A stretch of 64,000 nucleotides of DNA, taken from positions 4,650,001-4,714,000 of the forward strand of contig JAWNGF010000004.1 in assembly GCA_037039685.1 (NCBI GenBank). The letters run 5' to 3'. The notes under the pieces are model-generated. The model searched no databases. It was given only the letters and a program-made list of their open reading frames with translations, and was not told the origin of the DNA. Shown piece by piece: positions 46,105-59,500 of the stretch. Position 1 is the stretch's first letter, and every line of letters starts with the position of its first letter. This DNA is from Ceratobasidium sp. AG-K. Taxonomy: Eukaryota; Basidiomycota; Agaricomycetes; Cantharellales; Ceratobasidiaceae. A program made the translations under genes and the position numbers.

Positions 46105-49100
46105 ATGGAACCTGAAGAGACTGTACAGTTACCCGCTATAAAGATAGCAGGGGTAAGAGAAGTGATTCAGTCCAGGGATACAGTCGATAAAAGTGTTAGT
46201 CTAAGTGCAATTGAAGTGCCTAACACTGACGAAATGCACCCGAACCAACCCAAAGCCTCAGAATATGCAAAACCAATCCCAATGTAACTTCAAAAAACCA
46301 AACGGTGATAACATCCTACATTTTCTCAATAATACAGGCCGTCGCAGGGCAGATGAGCGCCTTGCGGAAGACAAGATTGGTGAAGAGCTAGCACCAGATT
46401 CAACAATATGGGAGTTATATCACGAGGAAGCAAAGGACTTTGATAGTGAGATGGTCGACGGGAGGAACAGAAATCTTGATATGATGCTACTTTTTGTAAG
46501 CAACCTTTATTGGGGCAGGGACCAGTCATATTAAAACCGGTTCGCTATCCAAGGCTGGTTTATTTTCAGCAGTTGTGACGGGGTTTCTTATCGAATCAAC
46601 AAACATGCTGGAGCGGGACCCAGCAGAGGCCTCACTAGCACTTCTTCTACATATCGCACAGTCTCAGCAACGATTAGAAGAGGGCCGTCCCCAAGCTACG
46701 TCCCCACTTGTTGAAATTCCCGCTTTTGAAGCTCCGGTATACGCTCGTTGGATCAATGGTCTCTGGTTCCTGTCTCTTGGATTATCTCTCTCTGCCGCCT
46801 TGATCGCTATGCTCGCCAAAGAGTGGCTCACCGCCTTTGTTTCATCGCGGCCCCGATCCTTCTACGCCCACGCCTTGTTACATCAGCAGAGGCTTGTGGG
46901 ATGGAGACGATGGTACGCTTTTCACGTAATTGACTTTCTCCCTACGATACTGCACTTTGCACTACTATTGTTCTCGGCTGGGTTGTCAGTATATCTCTGG
47001 ACACTCGACTACGCTATCGCGATCGTAATTATGGTTGTGGTTGGAACAACCGCCATTTTTTACATTGGAACTGCATTTCTTGCTGCAAAGTCCGAATTCT
47101 GCCCGTATGCAACACAGGTGTCAAAGTACATCCAAGTTGCCTTCGCCTCAACCTCCTATATCCAGATTCACGTAACATCATTATCCGCGGTTCTCCAGGC
47201 GTTGCAATGGCTCGCCAAGAATGCGCGAGATAAGGTAACTTCCGACTGCTCATACCAAGCTCTTGCGGGGATAAAACACTCTCCCTCGCAGTTTGGGGAT
47301 CTTGACACACTCACAGGAGACAGTCACCTGCAACTATCCACGCTTACGGGTTCAGCGTCTCACTATGCCAGCATTACCAACATGCTTCAGGCTGTGTGCG
47401 AGCGGATTGCCCAGGTCCTGAAACCGGATAATAGGCAGCTTTCACCCAGCGAAGGATTTTCGGTTTCAAGATATGCAAGCGCTTTGCCCCACCTAGTGAC
47501 ATACTTGGAGTCAAACTCCGCCGAATCGTATACTCAAATTGTACGTTTGTACTTTACTCCGATTGCCTTTCCGTTCTGAAAGCAATTGAATCAGTGGTTG
47601 AGAGAGACCCCCGGCCAGGCCGCGTTTGCTGCGCTTGACTATGCCTGGACAGAAAATAGTCCTTACCTTACAGCTGACGCGTTTAGTCTTCTAACGGCCA
47701 CGGAGATTCGATTGACCGGAATCGCGGCGTCATCGCATCGTTCAAGCGACCCGCTAGCAGCCACAGTGCCAATGGAACGCACTGGTGGTTCGGATAGGAC
47801 TACAAATGAGAGCTGGACAGTCATAAACCCAATTGAATTTGGTATGGAGGCGATGTCGCTGTTTGATCTTCGCGCACGTTTCAGCCGTGCACTATTCCGT
47901 GCTGGGATAGAGCTCTCGTTATATGCTGACGGGCATCTGGGTATCCGCACCGACGCTTTGATTGACCTACTGGAATCAATTCGTTCGGGTTTGGCGTGCT
48001 CGGTCCTCAACCCTGATACGTCGCTGAGTACTTACCACCCACAGTCCGCTGATGGAATACTGCCCCTTAACCTTGTGTCTTCCTTGGCTGGTGCGGGAAT
48101 CTGGGAATACATCCCATTTTTTGATATTGGGGATTCGGATGGGCTCCTGGTTCCACTGATGCGTATTGCTTGCCTCACGGATTGCACTGACTCTCCCGAA
48201 CTCGCTCGAGCTGCAACACATGCCTTATCTACTGCAGCGCGAGTCCTTGTTCCACAATGGATCAATCTTAGTGCTGAAAATTCAGGGGTCCGACAGGACG
48301 CGCGCATAGTTGAGGCACTTGAAGTCGCGCGCTTCTGGTCGCAACCTCCCAATATATATGCATTGGATGCTCTTGACCTAGGCATATGGAACACAAGACA
48401 ACTCCTTACACTTGCTTTGGTCGATAACTTATGCGCTGGTTGTCGAGGGGCTGGGATGATTTCGGCCCGCGCACTTCAGGTCCTCTATCAATTTGCGAGC
48501 AAGGGAACCCTTCGACAAAATTCCTCACGGGCTGGGGGTGTCTTCGAGTTTTCTGCAATCCAAAGGCTTCTTCTATACCGGGGCGCACAAGAAGATAACG
48601 CAGAATTACTTAAACCGCTGATTCAGTGGCTGAATGTCATTACAAGTCCTGGCGGGAAAACTGTTATGCATGAGGTGAACGAAAGTCACGGTCAGGTTTT
48701 CCAGGCGGTTCTCCAGATTTGGTCGCAAGTTCCGAGGCTACATGACGAATTCGATTGCACTGTCGACCGAATACTAAGAGGACAAATGGGATGGAATATA
48801 AACCCTTTGGAGAGCTTGGATCATTTAACAGTACTGGCAGCTATTGGAGGAAAAACAGAGTATGCCCCGATATTGACCAAGCTCACTATTCATCTACTTG
48901 AATCTTGCCTCGGAAAAGTTCCCGATTTCCGGGACTGGGAACGGATGTGCTCCAAAGTTTCTCTCCCTCATTTCTTGCAATTAACTGGAGCTGCCTTGAA
49001 TCACTTACCAGCCGCCGACTGCGAGCATGAAATCATTTCAGAATCGTTCATTCGCGCGGCTTCGACATTCCAGCGCCACATACGGACCGAGGTCATGGCT

Positions 49101-49373
49101 TTGAATATTGAATCATACGACCAGGCTATATTGGCCATGATGCACCAGGATACGTCTGTGCTAGCCATGACATGTCAGGTGTTGCGAGATCGATTCGTAT
49201 CTTCCCATACAGTAGATATCCTCCTAACTGAGTACGAGGAGTTCATGCAGAGACTGGATGACCGTGAAGCATGGTTGTACCAACCTATTGCCTGGTTGTT
49301 TGTACGAGACAATTCACATGTCGGGAACCACGGTGGGTGGCTACAATGGTGGACTTTGACGTTGAAGGGCTGA
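46105..49373 (+). CDS. DUF6535 membrane protein, tandem copy 2
   Basis: Paralogue of the preceding gene, with the same four-exon layout: 46105-46194, 46262-46495, 46554-47540, 47595-49373 (exon 1 is 90 nt in both). 1029 aa. Leader TIWELYHEEAKDFDSEMVDG; spans such as AGLFSAVVTGFLIEST, LWFLSLGLSLSAALIAMLAK and IVIMVVVGTTAIFYIGTAFL; the pocket sequence YARWINGLWFLSL is shared with copy 1. The soluble part contains FDLRARFSRALFRAGIELSL, nearly the same in both copies. The C-terminus (ILLTEYEEFMQRLDDREAW) is intact here, which exposes the frameshift in copy 1. Function unknown; probably anchored in a membrane by the N-terminal third. Confidence 0.9.
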
Positions 49374-50189
49374 CCATTTACTGGGAACGGTCTGTTACCT
49401 CACAGCATAAACCAAAGAGTACAATACACCTTTAGCTCCAATAGTCAACTACATGTTGGGCAATGTGAAGTTGCTTGAATGTTTCTTTTTACATACACGC
49501 TATGAGAAAACTCTGTCAATTTTTGTACCATATTGTGACTCGAGGAAGCCAGGAGAGCGCTTCACGTTGCCCCCCCCTCCCTCCAAAACATCATCTCAGA
49601 AGTGATGAAAGGACGAGGGGTACTTCACGTAAGATAAACTCATGAATTAAGCTTGCCTTTGCATGGCACAATTAGTGTGCTGAAAGACTTGTGCTGTGCA
49701 GAGCTTCCTGTCGGCGGGAATTGGTGTCGTATTCGGGGCCACTAATATTAACAACCAAGGGGGTTTTGAGAATTCGAGAGTACTCGTGGATAGAGGCTAT
49801 GATGCTGCGCGCAGGTAACACAGACCGGGGAGTGGAATCACATGTCATGACAGCGAACGCGGCCCTGAGAGTACAGTCTGGTGGTCGCCAGTTGGTCGTG
49901 AGCCCGGTATCCATGAGAAAATACCTTTTGGGAAATGGACTTGTGTATCGTCGTAGGCGAGAATGCGATTGGATCTCCTCCTGAACATGAGAATAGATCG
50001 TGATAGTTGTGAGCGTTAGCATTAAAGGTGGCGCGTTTATTTACATTTCAGCCTCAGGGCGAAGCTGACTCATCCTCCGGCGCCCCGCGCTACCCGCTCG
50101 GCGCTCGGTCGTCGGCAATTCACTGCGGCGGCGACCGATCTCTCGCACCATATCTACCCCGGCTTCTCAACCGACACTCCCAAGTCAAG
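49374..50189. other. intergenic, no gene seen
   Basis: About 0.8 kb, the upstream region of the lipase-like gene. The frame of that gene is open back to 50028, but the added residues look non-conserved. Confidence 0.4.
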
Positions 50190-53100
50190 ATGAGTCTCAC
50201 TACAACTATGGGGGTCAAGCTCGGTCCCATCATGCTGGGCACTTTATTTAAACATTACCTCGAACGGCACAATGTCACACGCCACTCCAAGGCGAGAGAT
50301 GAACTCCTATTTGACGAGGCCTTCACGGTAGTCAAGGTTAGTCACCTTGTTCTCTATTCTTGGGGTGCTCTGACGTACAATATTTAGTCATTTCTGGAAG
50401 AGAGTACGAAGCATACCGGTACGTGATATTGGGTTGGGCTTCGTTCGAGTTACGTACCCTCCTAAACTTGCTAAATATTATAGTCGAGGAGCTCCAACAG
50501 TTTTCCAACACACGAATCCCGTCACCACCATGGGTGCATTGCGTGAAAGTGTTGATTCCCTTGTCGTGCTGCGACGAAGCTGCTCCACTGCTACTCCAGG
50601 CGCTTGGGGGCCCAGAGGCTGTTGGAGGAAGTAAATGGTGGCAGGTGAGTCCAGGCCTTGGTTGCTCTCATTCATTCCACCCAACTTGATCCTCGCCCAT
50701 TTTTCAAAATCCGGTTCCACAATTCGCATCCATTCCGGCTATCCAAATAAACATTGTGTCCTACTTGTCCACTGACGGCCTTTCTGCAGGTTCGAGGCGT
50801 ACGAGGTGTAGATGCTCAATGGGTAGCTGTCAAGAGAGACTGGCACGAAGCTGAAAGAAGGCGTAAACAACGACAAGACGACTCTGAACTCCGACGACAA
50901 GGCACCCTTCGAGGCGAAGCTGGAAACCGCACTGTCCCTACAAGGAATAACACAACCAAAGAGAGGCCGACACTCAGGAGGGGGAGTACGCCGGATTTAA
51001 GGAGGTCTAGAACAGGCACGGCGAGACCGGGCGAACTAGGCGATGTCAAAGAGGGGAGTGCGTTCAAAAGGCCTTCAACAAGCGCGGGCACTGGGCCGAA
51101 GGCCAATGGGCCTCCAAGGGCTGGTGGGAATAGGACTTTTCGAACCGAGGATAAGGCGTCTACTCAAGCGACGAGCAACGACCATCTTCCCGCCGTTGCG
51201 GATGCGCTACCCACCCCTGCTGCCTCAATTCCCGAGACGTCTGCATCCGCACCCGAACCCGACAATCCGAACAAGGAGGATGAGGAGGCTCACTATGAGC
51301 CTGAGATGGATGATATGAGGTGTATGTTGTATGTATAATTCAGCAGTCTTATGGCATCTAGGCCACTGATTGATGGCTGGTAGATACATACACGGAGGAG
51401 GCTACTATTTCGGTTCAGTGGTAGGTTCCCCGCAGATCCGAATTTTACGTATCGTGAATTGATATGTGGTTAGGACCAACAACGATACTGCGTACAACGT
51501 TATGCTCGAAAAATGGGCGGGCGCGTGTTCGGTTTGTTCAGCTTTCGTCTTAAAAGCCAGACTAGGGTTAACCACCAAGGTTTTAGCTGTAAACTATCGC
51601 CTGGCACCACAATACCCTTTTCCATGCGCGTTGCAGGACTGCTTGGCAGCTTGTAAGTATTCATTTTTGCGCATCGTACGCTGCGATCGCTAAAATCTAG
51701 ATGAAAATACCCAGACCTGTACTTGATTCGTCCCCCACCTGGAGCGGAGCATCTTCCCGTGCGGCCAAATATGGTCATTATTGCAGGTATGCACCTTGGT
51801 CCTGATCTTCGCTTAGCGAGCACTGACTAGAAATTGTGACACTCGATCCTCTGATAACCGTGCTCAATTTGAACCGCCTCGTGTTTGGGGATGCTTTTTC
51901 GTCATCTATTTCCCAATTCGGTTCCTGACAGGCGATTCGGCGGGTGGAGGCATGACACTCGCTCTTCTTCAAATCATCCGTGATGTTGGACTACCGGCTC
52001 CCGCCGGGGGGATACTCATCTCGCCTTGGTGTGATTTGACGCATAGTTTCCCAAGCGTGCTGACTAACACTGCTACCGTACGCGTCTTACCTGGCCCTTG
52101 GTTTCGCACAGCTAACGTTATACGCAGGACATTATTCCTCCCTACGGCCTCTCGCTTCATAAACCCTCCACACTATGGCCTCCGCCATCAGACGAGCTTA
52201 CTGCCCAGCTTCGAGGTCGAATGACGAAACGTGTCCGCGAAGTCGTGAGACAGGGTAAATCCAAGCTCGGGCTCGGAGGAGAAAGCGACCTTGACCTAGC
52301 CAAGCTAGTCAACGAAAACAGCCGAAAGGCTCAAGACACCAAGAGCAAATGGAGGAGTAAGAGTTTGGGACCCGGGTCTGGGCGAAGGTGGTGGCGCAAG
52401 AGTTTAGGAACCAAGGAGCACGCAGATGGAGGGGAGAAGACTACGGCGAGGGGCAACTCGTATATTCCACCTGCGCCGGGTGCGACGTTAGCTCCTACCG
52501 TTGACGGTGGCGCAATGCCTGAGCCTTCGGAGCCAAATGAGTTAGGGCTTAGTTCGGTGAGTATACTAGGGGTTGCGCCCTCATGAATTGGAATCTTACG
52601 ACTGTTTGGATATGCAGGCATCAAATCTTCTAGGGACGATTAAAACAACAGCGCCAGAAGATATACCACTTCCGCTGACTCCAAACCCGAGCCCGAAGCC
52701 GATGCTGTCCAACCTTACTGAGTCTCCTCCACAAATCCAATCCGAACGCAAGCAACCTCGTTCACGCGCGGCGAGCCTATCGTCCAAAAAAGCGCCGAGA
52801 AGACAGTCGACTGTTGATCCAGCCAAGGGCGCCATCCAACTCGAGATTGATGGCGAAACAAAAACAGTTCGCTCCCAGATCCAGTTCTATGCCCAGTAAG
52901 TCCTCGCTGTACATATGATTTCAATTATGCGAACTAACTGGATTTATAGGAATCACCAGCTGACGCATCCGTTGGTTAGCCCTGCGCTGGGATATTTAGG
53001 TGGCCTACCCCCGCTCTTCGTTCTGGCCAGTGATAAGGAAGTACTGAGGGATGAAATAATTTATATGTGGGTTTGAGTTCGCATTTTAGACCAACCCGGG

Positions 53101-54839
53101 CTGATTGCAAGGAACAGCGCTCACAAGGCTGCGCACCCTGACCGGTATCCCGTCAAAGCCGAGGCCAAAGAGTTGTTGCCGAGTTTGCGAGGAATCGAGG
53201 AGAAGGGGTATCCCCCAACATTGGTTCATTTGCAGGTGTATGATGGTACGTCCGCATGCTTAATGGGGTAGGTTCAGCTGATGCATACCATTGTTTAGAA
53301 ACGTGCCATGTTTTGCCACTCTTTTCGTTCACAACTCCGGTGGGTACCTTGAGAAATATTATAGACACAGCGCTTACTTTATGATTTAGGCCAAGTACTG
53401 CTACCGGGCGGCGAGTTTTCATTCCCACTGAGTCTTGCGCATCCGCTGATATAAATTCTAGATTGCCCTGTTCTGCAAACATGTTACCGGTCACGCCGCC
53501 CCATCGATCCCACCTACCCCCGTGCTACCCGACGAACAGGCCGTCCTTTCACCTGAAGCCGAGACAGGCTTCTTGGCACCCGAACAGCCAATGAGGTCCA
53601 GGTCACCATCCGTGCCTGGAACACCGCCGGTCCAGCCTGCAACCATGTCACGTCGAATGTCTCTTACCTCTCCAAAGGTCTTCACATTTTCACCAAATTT
53701 ACTCCGCCGTGGGACTGCGCGTCGTTCGGTAACTGAACCGACCAGCCCTGGTGCCGCTTCCATGTCACCGACATCGCCGCTCCGTGAGCAGTCGGAGGAT
53801 ATTGCCGGTCCTCGTTTCAACCTTGACAAGAACGAGCCTCCGGCTGGAGTTGGCACTGCCGGTGACCCATCGGTCTACAACTCCCAAGCTATTGGCCGGA
53901 GTAGGTTCGAGTCGCCCTTCAAGGACGGGATGATCCGCGAGCGTGTCTCCACGTCTGGTGTCTTGCGTCCACTGGAACCCGAAGAAGAGCTTCCCGCATG
54001 TAACGTGCCCCTCGATCACATTGGAACAATTAACGCCGTGGCCGTGAAGCGTTACCTGGAGGGCCAGGCACTATGGGATGCCAAGTTCTCGGGCACGATC
54101 AAGAGTATTGCCAAGATGCGAGTCAAGAACTTGGAGCTTGCACGCAAAGAAGCGAGAAAGAGCATGGGTGCATTGCACGGGGCGCTGGCAAGCGGATCTG
54201 CACGCCACAGCCAGGTCCTGGACGGGGATGGAGGAAGCCCATCGAGTAGCGTCACTTACCTGGGGTCGAGTACATGGAGTATGAGTTGGGCTTTGGAGGG
54301 TGAAAACCCTCCGCCTAGTTCGATTGTCAGCCGGAGGGATACCGCTGAGGCTAGACAGTAAGCGTTAAACGTTTGCTTCACGGCACTATCCACTCACCTG
54401 AGTTTAGGCTTGCGATATGTGCGGATCGTGACCCCGGTGAGGAATCGAAGATGAGCGGGAATAATCTATGGTCTGTTGTTGTTGGTAAGCAGCCTGGCTT
54501 TATCAATCGCGGCAGCCAACTAATGTGCTTGTAGATTTCCTCACTCAAACTCCCGACCGTCACGCAAAATCTTCAGACCCCTTGGTGGTTGACAGCTCCG
54601 TTCCCTCCGCAGAAAGCAGCAACCTCAACATTAATGTTCAACCTCCAACGCCCAGTACTGCAGCGCCACCATTACCCCAATCTCCGGGCTTGACAAGGAG
54701 GAGATCCTCTGGGTTTCTTCGCAAATTGATTGGAAAAGACGCAGGCTCGGACAATACCAATGGAACTCCCAGACGCCCACTTTCGTTATTCATAGACTCG
54801 AGCCGCAACTCGGGCTTACCTGTGGTCGATAAAACGTGA
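50190..54839 (+). CDS. hormone-sensitive-lipase-type alpha/beta hydrolase, 18 exons
   Basis: Predicted neutral lipid or ester hydrolase. Exons: 50190-50336, 50388-50418, 50484-50644, 50790-51319, 51384-51420, 51474-51531, 51587-51652, 51715-51786, 51932-52077, 52128-52556, 52618-52895, 52950-53066, 53118-53245, 53299-53339, 53390-53410, 53462-54357, 54408-54484, 54535-54839; 1179 aa, every join in phase. The oxyanion motif HGGGYYFGS (exon 5) and nucleophile GDSAGGG (exons 8-9) are split from acid/His motifs [13 protein letters not shown] and ETCHVLP by disordered Ser/Lys/Pro-rich inserts. Exon 15 is a 21-nt microexon followed by a GC-AG intron (GCG|GCGAGT), giving [16 protein letters not shown]. 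The C-terminal third is mostly disordered, with many possible phosphorylation sites. Much longer than typical HSL-family enzymes. Confidence 0.88.
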
Positions 54840-55071
54840 ATCGTCCCTACCCAGGTCGGGTCGTTAGAGCTGCTATTTCTACTTGAATCTGCTTCCGATG
54901 AATCTCTGCGATGTTTCACAAACTTATCATGTCTTTCATTACTAGTCGCTCTCGTTACGATGTTATTTAGATGTACGACTACTACCCAGTGAATAATAAG
55001 CTCTAGTACAGCTTTCTGTTTGTGCATTCTATGGTATCTGCGCTCTATTGGATTTTCGGTCGTGATGTCTA

Positions 55072-56212
55072 CTACATCTTGCTAGGCGTTCCAACCCTAG
55101 ATACTTCGTTAGGTGTTCCAGATCCTGGCGTTTGCGATGGGGTCTGCCCTGCGGGTGTGGGAACGGGGGAGGGGACTGGCTTTCCACCGACGACGGGGTC
55201 GAAGCTAAGCAAGTATTCTTTGAAAAAAGTTCGCCAATTTGCTTTGGAGGGGACAAAGTGGCCTATTTCAAAATGAGTAGGATAATGACTTGGCACCACA
55301 AGTACGTACCTCCTTCATGCTCCTCCACCCGAGGATCCTTGCATACATCAACCAAAGTTTGGGCTCGTTCAGGCACAACTATCGTGTCGTTGCGCCCAAG
55401 GACATGCAACGAAGGGGTTGTAATGGGAGCGGAGAAAAGCCCTCCCAGATCGTCGTCTATTGGCTTGAAACCAGAGACCAATACACAGAACTTGCTAGGT
55501 AATAAGCCGGGTCAGACGGGGAGAGGACGGTGATTCGGATTAATCATTGGACACAACTTACAATGGAGGATGTGGTGACTCGCCATCCACGAGAATAGAT
55601 GGATATGACTCTGGTTGTTCCAGCTGCAAAAGCGTCGATATCAAAGGAAGCGGGCTAATAGACTAGTATGCTTACAATCTTCGTTAGTGCAGCAGCCATG
55701 CAAGCTCCTTGACTAAATCCAAAGACCCCCTATGTACAAATAATATTGAAGTTGTTCCGAGTCGGTTCCCGATACCACTCACGTCAAAACGCTGATCTTT
55801 GAGATAATTCTTCAGGTATGTAATGGTTTCTGGGACCTGGTAGTACTCTGATTTCTGCATATTCGCCTTCCACCAAGCTCGAGGCTGGAGCTCTGGTTCA
55901 TCCGGTGGTGCCTGAATCGTATCAAGAGCCTGAGAAGACATGTTTTGGGGAAGGTCGGCGGGCTGCAGGAAGATTGGCGCATCCAAGAAAACTAGAACGA
56001 TGTATTGTCAGTGATGGGCTCGGAACCGGGAAAACATGACCCGGTTTGCTACGGACCAAATTCGATACTTTTCCCACAGGACTTTCTAATTACGCTCATC
56101 TAAAAACATAAGCTATATCAACAAAAGGTTCGAGTATCGGTTCAAAGCTTACCTTTTTCCGGAATATCTCTGCCGATTGCGCATATCCGTGAAGAGCAAG
56201 TATTCTAATCAT
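55072..56212 (-). CDS. FSH1-family serine hydrolase
   Basis: Small alpha/beta hydrolase of the FSH1/OVCA2 family; esterase by family, natural substrate unknown. Exons 56212-56153, 56099-56057, 55991-55783, 55729-55676, 55623-55562, 55494-55310, 55262-55072 give 267 aa. The N-terminus MIRILALHGYAQSAEIFRKK holds the family's oxyanion motif HGY.Q. The nucleophile is in GVFGFSQGACMAA, the acid in LHVLGRNDTIVVP, and the His in EGGHFVPS, which is formed across the last intron. The C-terminal ~35 residues are a Pro/Thr/Gly-rich tail beyond the usual end of the family. Same strand as LYS2, about 315 nt downstream of it. It converges with the lipase-like gene (stops about 230 nt apart). Confidence 0.9.
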
Positions 56213-56526
56213 TATACAAGATATCTAGCAGTGATAATTAGTATAGATATGTTCTGGTTCGATTACAGTAAGTAAGGTGTCTTCAGTGGCAGTGGTCGTT
56301 GGTTACAGCGTGATGGTGAGTAGCGCCGGAAGATACCGGGTCTTCATAGCCGAGAGCGAGATGAAATGAATTTATTCATATTGTAGGATAGTCATCAAGT
56401 TGGTGCCAGCACTACTGGGGGAACCGTGTTCGTCGTAAGAAATTATGACTGAGGGCAAAACGCAGTCCATTCATCGTTTGTCAATAAGCATTGATACATC
56501 AGTTCAACTAAGTATACGTTTACAAT
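56213..56526. other. short intergenic region between LYS2 and the FSH1-type gene
   Basis: 314 nt between the LYS2 stop and the FSH1-type start codon. It must hold the terminator of one and the promoter of the other. No motif stands out. Confidence 0.4.
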
Positions 56527-59500
56527 TTAGTGACCAGTGGTTCTCCCCACTGCCCGTCCGCTCCCTGCAAGCTCTGGAAGTGGAATCCCCTTTTCTTGCT
56601 CGGGCGCCGTTAAGAATCCAACTCGCACCAACCATGACAAATACATCCCCATTAGTTTTTCGTCGACAGTCATATTTTCGCTTACGCCCGCTGCTCGCAA
56701 TATATCGGTCGTGTTCGAGTCGTCGAGTTCCGCGCTCTTGGTGCTTGTTGGAAGATCGTCTAGGACAAAGTGCAATAGAGGGTACAGGGCATTGTCTTGC
56801 GCTTCGATAACGTGTTGTTCCAAACGAGTCCGCCAGACGGGGTAATCGACCTGGGAGACATTGTAGCCATATTGAGAGAGCGTATTGAAAAGGACGTTGT
56901 ATCGAACGGTTGGGCGCGCGGTGATGTGTAGGACCGGCGCTGGAGATGAAGGGTTGACGTCGGGGACGGTGGAGGCGATTGATGAGGGAGATAGGGCCGA
57001 TAAAGCGGCGCATGCTGCGACATGATCGACTGGAACCATGTTGATCGTGTTGTTCATGTCGGGCACGAGACCAAGTTGAACGCATCCCTTTACAAGTCGC
57101 CAAATGAAATCGTCGGTGTTCGTCACTGCGAAAATAATAAGGCTATGGTGCTGGCGAGACCCTGATTCACTTACCTGCAAACTTGGAGTCGCCTACAACG
57201 TATCCTGGCCGGACTATCCTGCAGGAGAGACCTCTCCGGGACGCCTCCATAAGGACCTTTTCTGAAACCCATTTGCTCTGGCCGTACCCGGTCTTCAGGC
57301 CCGTACGAGCTCCCTCGAGATCGTCAGACTCGAGGACGCCGAGGCCACCCGCAGCGAGAAGAGAATCTGATAATCGGACGTAATATTCTGTATCGAGAGC
57401 CGACGTCGAGGAAACAAACGACACCATCTTGGGCTTGTCGGTGGAAGCGAGTTCGATGACGGCTAGCGTAGACATGACGTTTGCCGCGCGAAGTTTGGCA
57501 TAGGGGTATACCCAGTGCACCTGATAACAACGCGAATGAGTAGTGAGATTGCACGAGTAGCATATATGCGTACCATTGCGCCATTATGCACAACCGCACT
57601 AGCTTCTTCAGCAACTCGATTCCATGTCGGCTCGTCTAGCCCGAGCTTGTTTGCTGCAAGATCGCCTGCAACTGCCTCCAGTCGCTCCTGGCTCAACCAC
57701 TCGTCCGACCATAGATCACGGTCCGTCATGCTATCTTTTAGCCTCGAGGTGGCACTCGCAGCGTCCTTGGCGCGGACGTGGCAAATAACCTTCTTGACGC
57801 GTTCAGGACGAGACAACAGATCCTTGAGGATAAATGATCCCAAAAACCCGGTGGCTCCAGTGAGGAAAACTGTAATTGGCTGCGAGGAAAACGTTTCGGG
57901 GAGAGGGGAGTAGCTGTCCTTTAACATTGGGTTCAAAACGTCCAAATCGGCTGCGTAGTTGACCAAGGCAGGCTCCTCCGCAATCGTCGCCTCTTTGGGT
58001 GCCTGCACCTTTTCCTTGGCAATGCCGAAATCTTCACCCCTTAGCAAATCGATTTCCGCCGCGAGGCCTCGGATTGTGGGTTTATCGAATACGAGACCAA
58101 GCGGGGCTGGTACGACAAATTGCTTGCGAATGTCGAATACAAGCCGGGTAGCGAGTATAGAGTGACCCCCAAGATCGAAAAAGTTTTCGTCGAGAGGAAT
58201 GGAGCTGGGAGGGCTGGGGAGAAGGGCCTTCCAGATAGATTGTAACTTGGCCTCGGTGGGCGAGAGCTTGCTTTTGCCGGTTGTTCGGCCGGCGGTAGCC
58301 TCGACAGTATCGGGGAAAGGAAGTGCAGGCTTGTCGATCTTTCCGTTGGGGTTCAAAGGCATCTTGTTAAGTGGGACGAACACTATATGCGTGGTAAGCG
58401 ACACATTCCAGGCAAGAGTTAAATACTCACAAGATGGGATACTGTAACTCGGCAGCTTCTTCTTCAAGTGTTCCCGGATATTCTTGATAAGCTTGTGGTA
58501 GACCTTGAATCCTCGAGTCAAAGTCTTGCCCGCCCCATCCTCCTCTTCTCCCGCCGAGCTCATAAACTCGTCGATACCCTTGCCAGTCGCAGGCACGAAA
58601 TAGCTAATAAGGACCTTTTCTTCGTTCTTGTCCCTACGCACGAGCGTTACATTCTCTCGGACGTATGGATGCTGGCTCAAATGTGTGTCGATCTCGCCGA
58701 GCTCGATGCGGAATCCTCGAATCTTGACCTGATCGTCTGCGCGTCCCGTACACTCGACACGCCCGTCGGCATCATATCGACCTAGATCTCCCGTACGGTA
58801 CATGCGATCGCGAATCCCCTTCCAGTGCTTGGCTTCAGGCCCGGCGCCCTGGCCGTTTCGAGGAGCCTTGATCGTGTCCTCCCAATTCGCTTTGCCACTC
58901 GAAAACCAATTATCGACGAATTTCTCGGCCGTGGCTGCCGCGTCGAGATAGCCCTCGGCGAGTCCCCCAGACCGGACGTAGATCTCCCCGATTTCACCGA
59001 CAGCGCACGGAACGTTTCGGTCGTTTCGGTTCACGACGAGGAGTTGCACATCGATCATGCCTTCGCCGGCTGGCATAATATCCTTTTGGCTGGCGAGGAA
59101 CGACGCGTCCTTGTTGACGCTCGGGATCGCAAAGTACGACACGGCACGTTGTGTCTCGGTTGTTCCGTACATATTGATGATGCGGACATTGGCGGCGAGG
59201 GATTGGAGCCTGTGGCAGTCGCGCTTGGTGAGGACGTCTCCAACGAAGAACGCATTTTGTAGGGTGGGGATCTGGCGAGTAGCTTGGGCGGAGAGGAGCT
59301 GGCCCATAGCCGGGGTCAAATGTGTTACGGTAACGCCGCTGTCTGCCATCCATTCGGCCAACCGCCCAGGCGTGCCGATGTCGTCTGCCGTCGGAACGTG
59401 AAGCTGGGCGCCAAAGAAAAGGGGAGTAAACACTGTATCAACCGATTAGAATACCCCAGGTATACAAGAGGGAAAATCTGCTCACTGTCTCTTTGGATTG

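Noticed and set aside
50816..51106. Minus-strand hydrophobic frame over the lipase-like gene
   Set aside because: Antisense of a Lys/Arg/Ser-rich disordered region, which always produces Leu/Pro-rich shadows.
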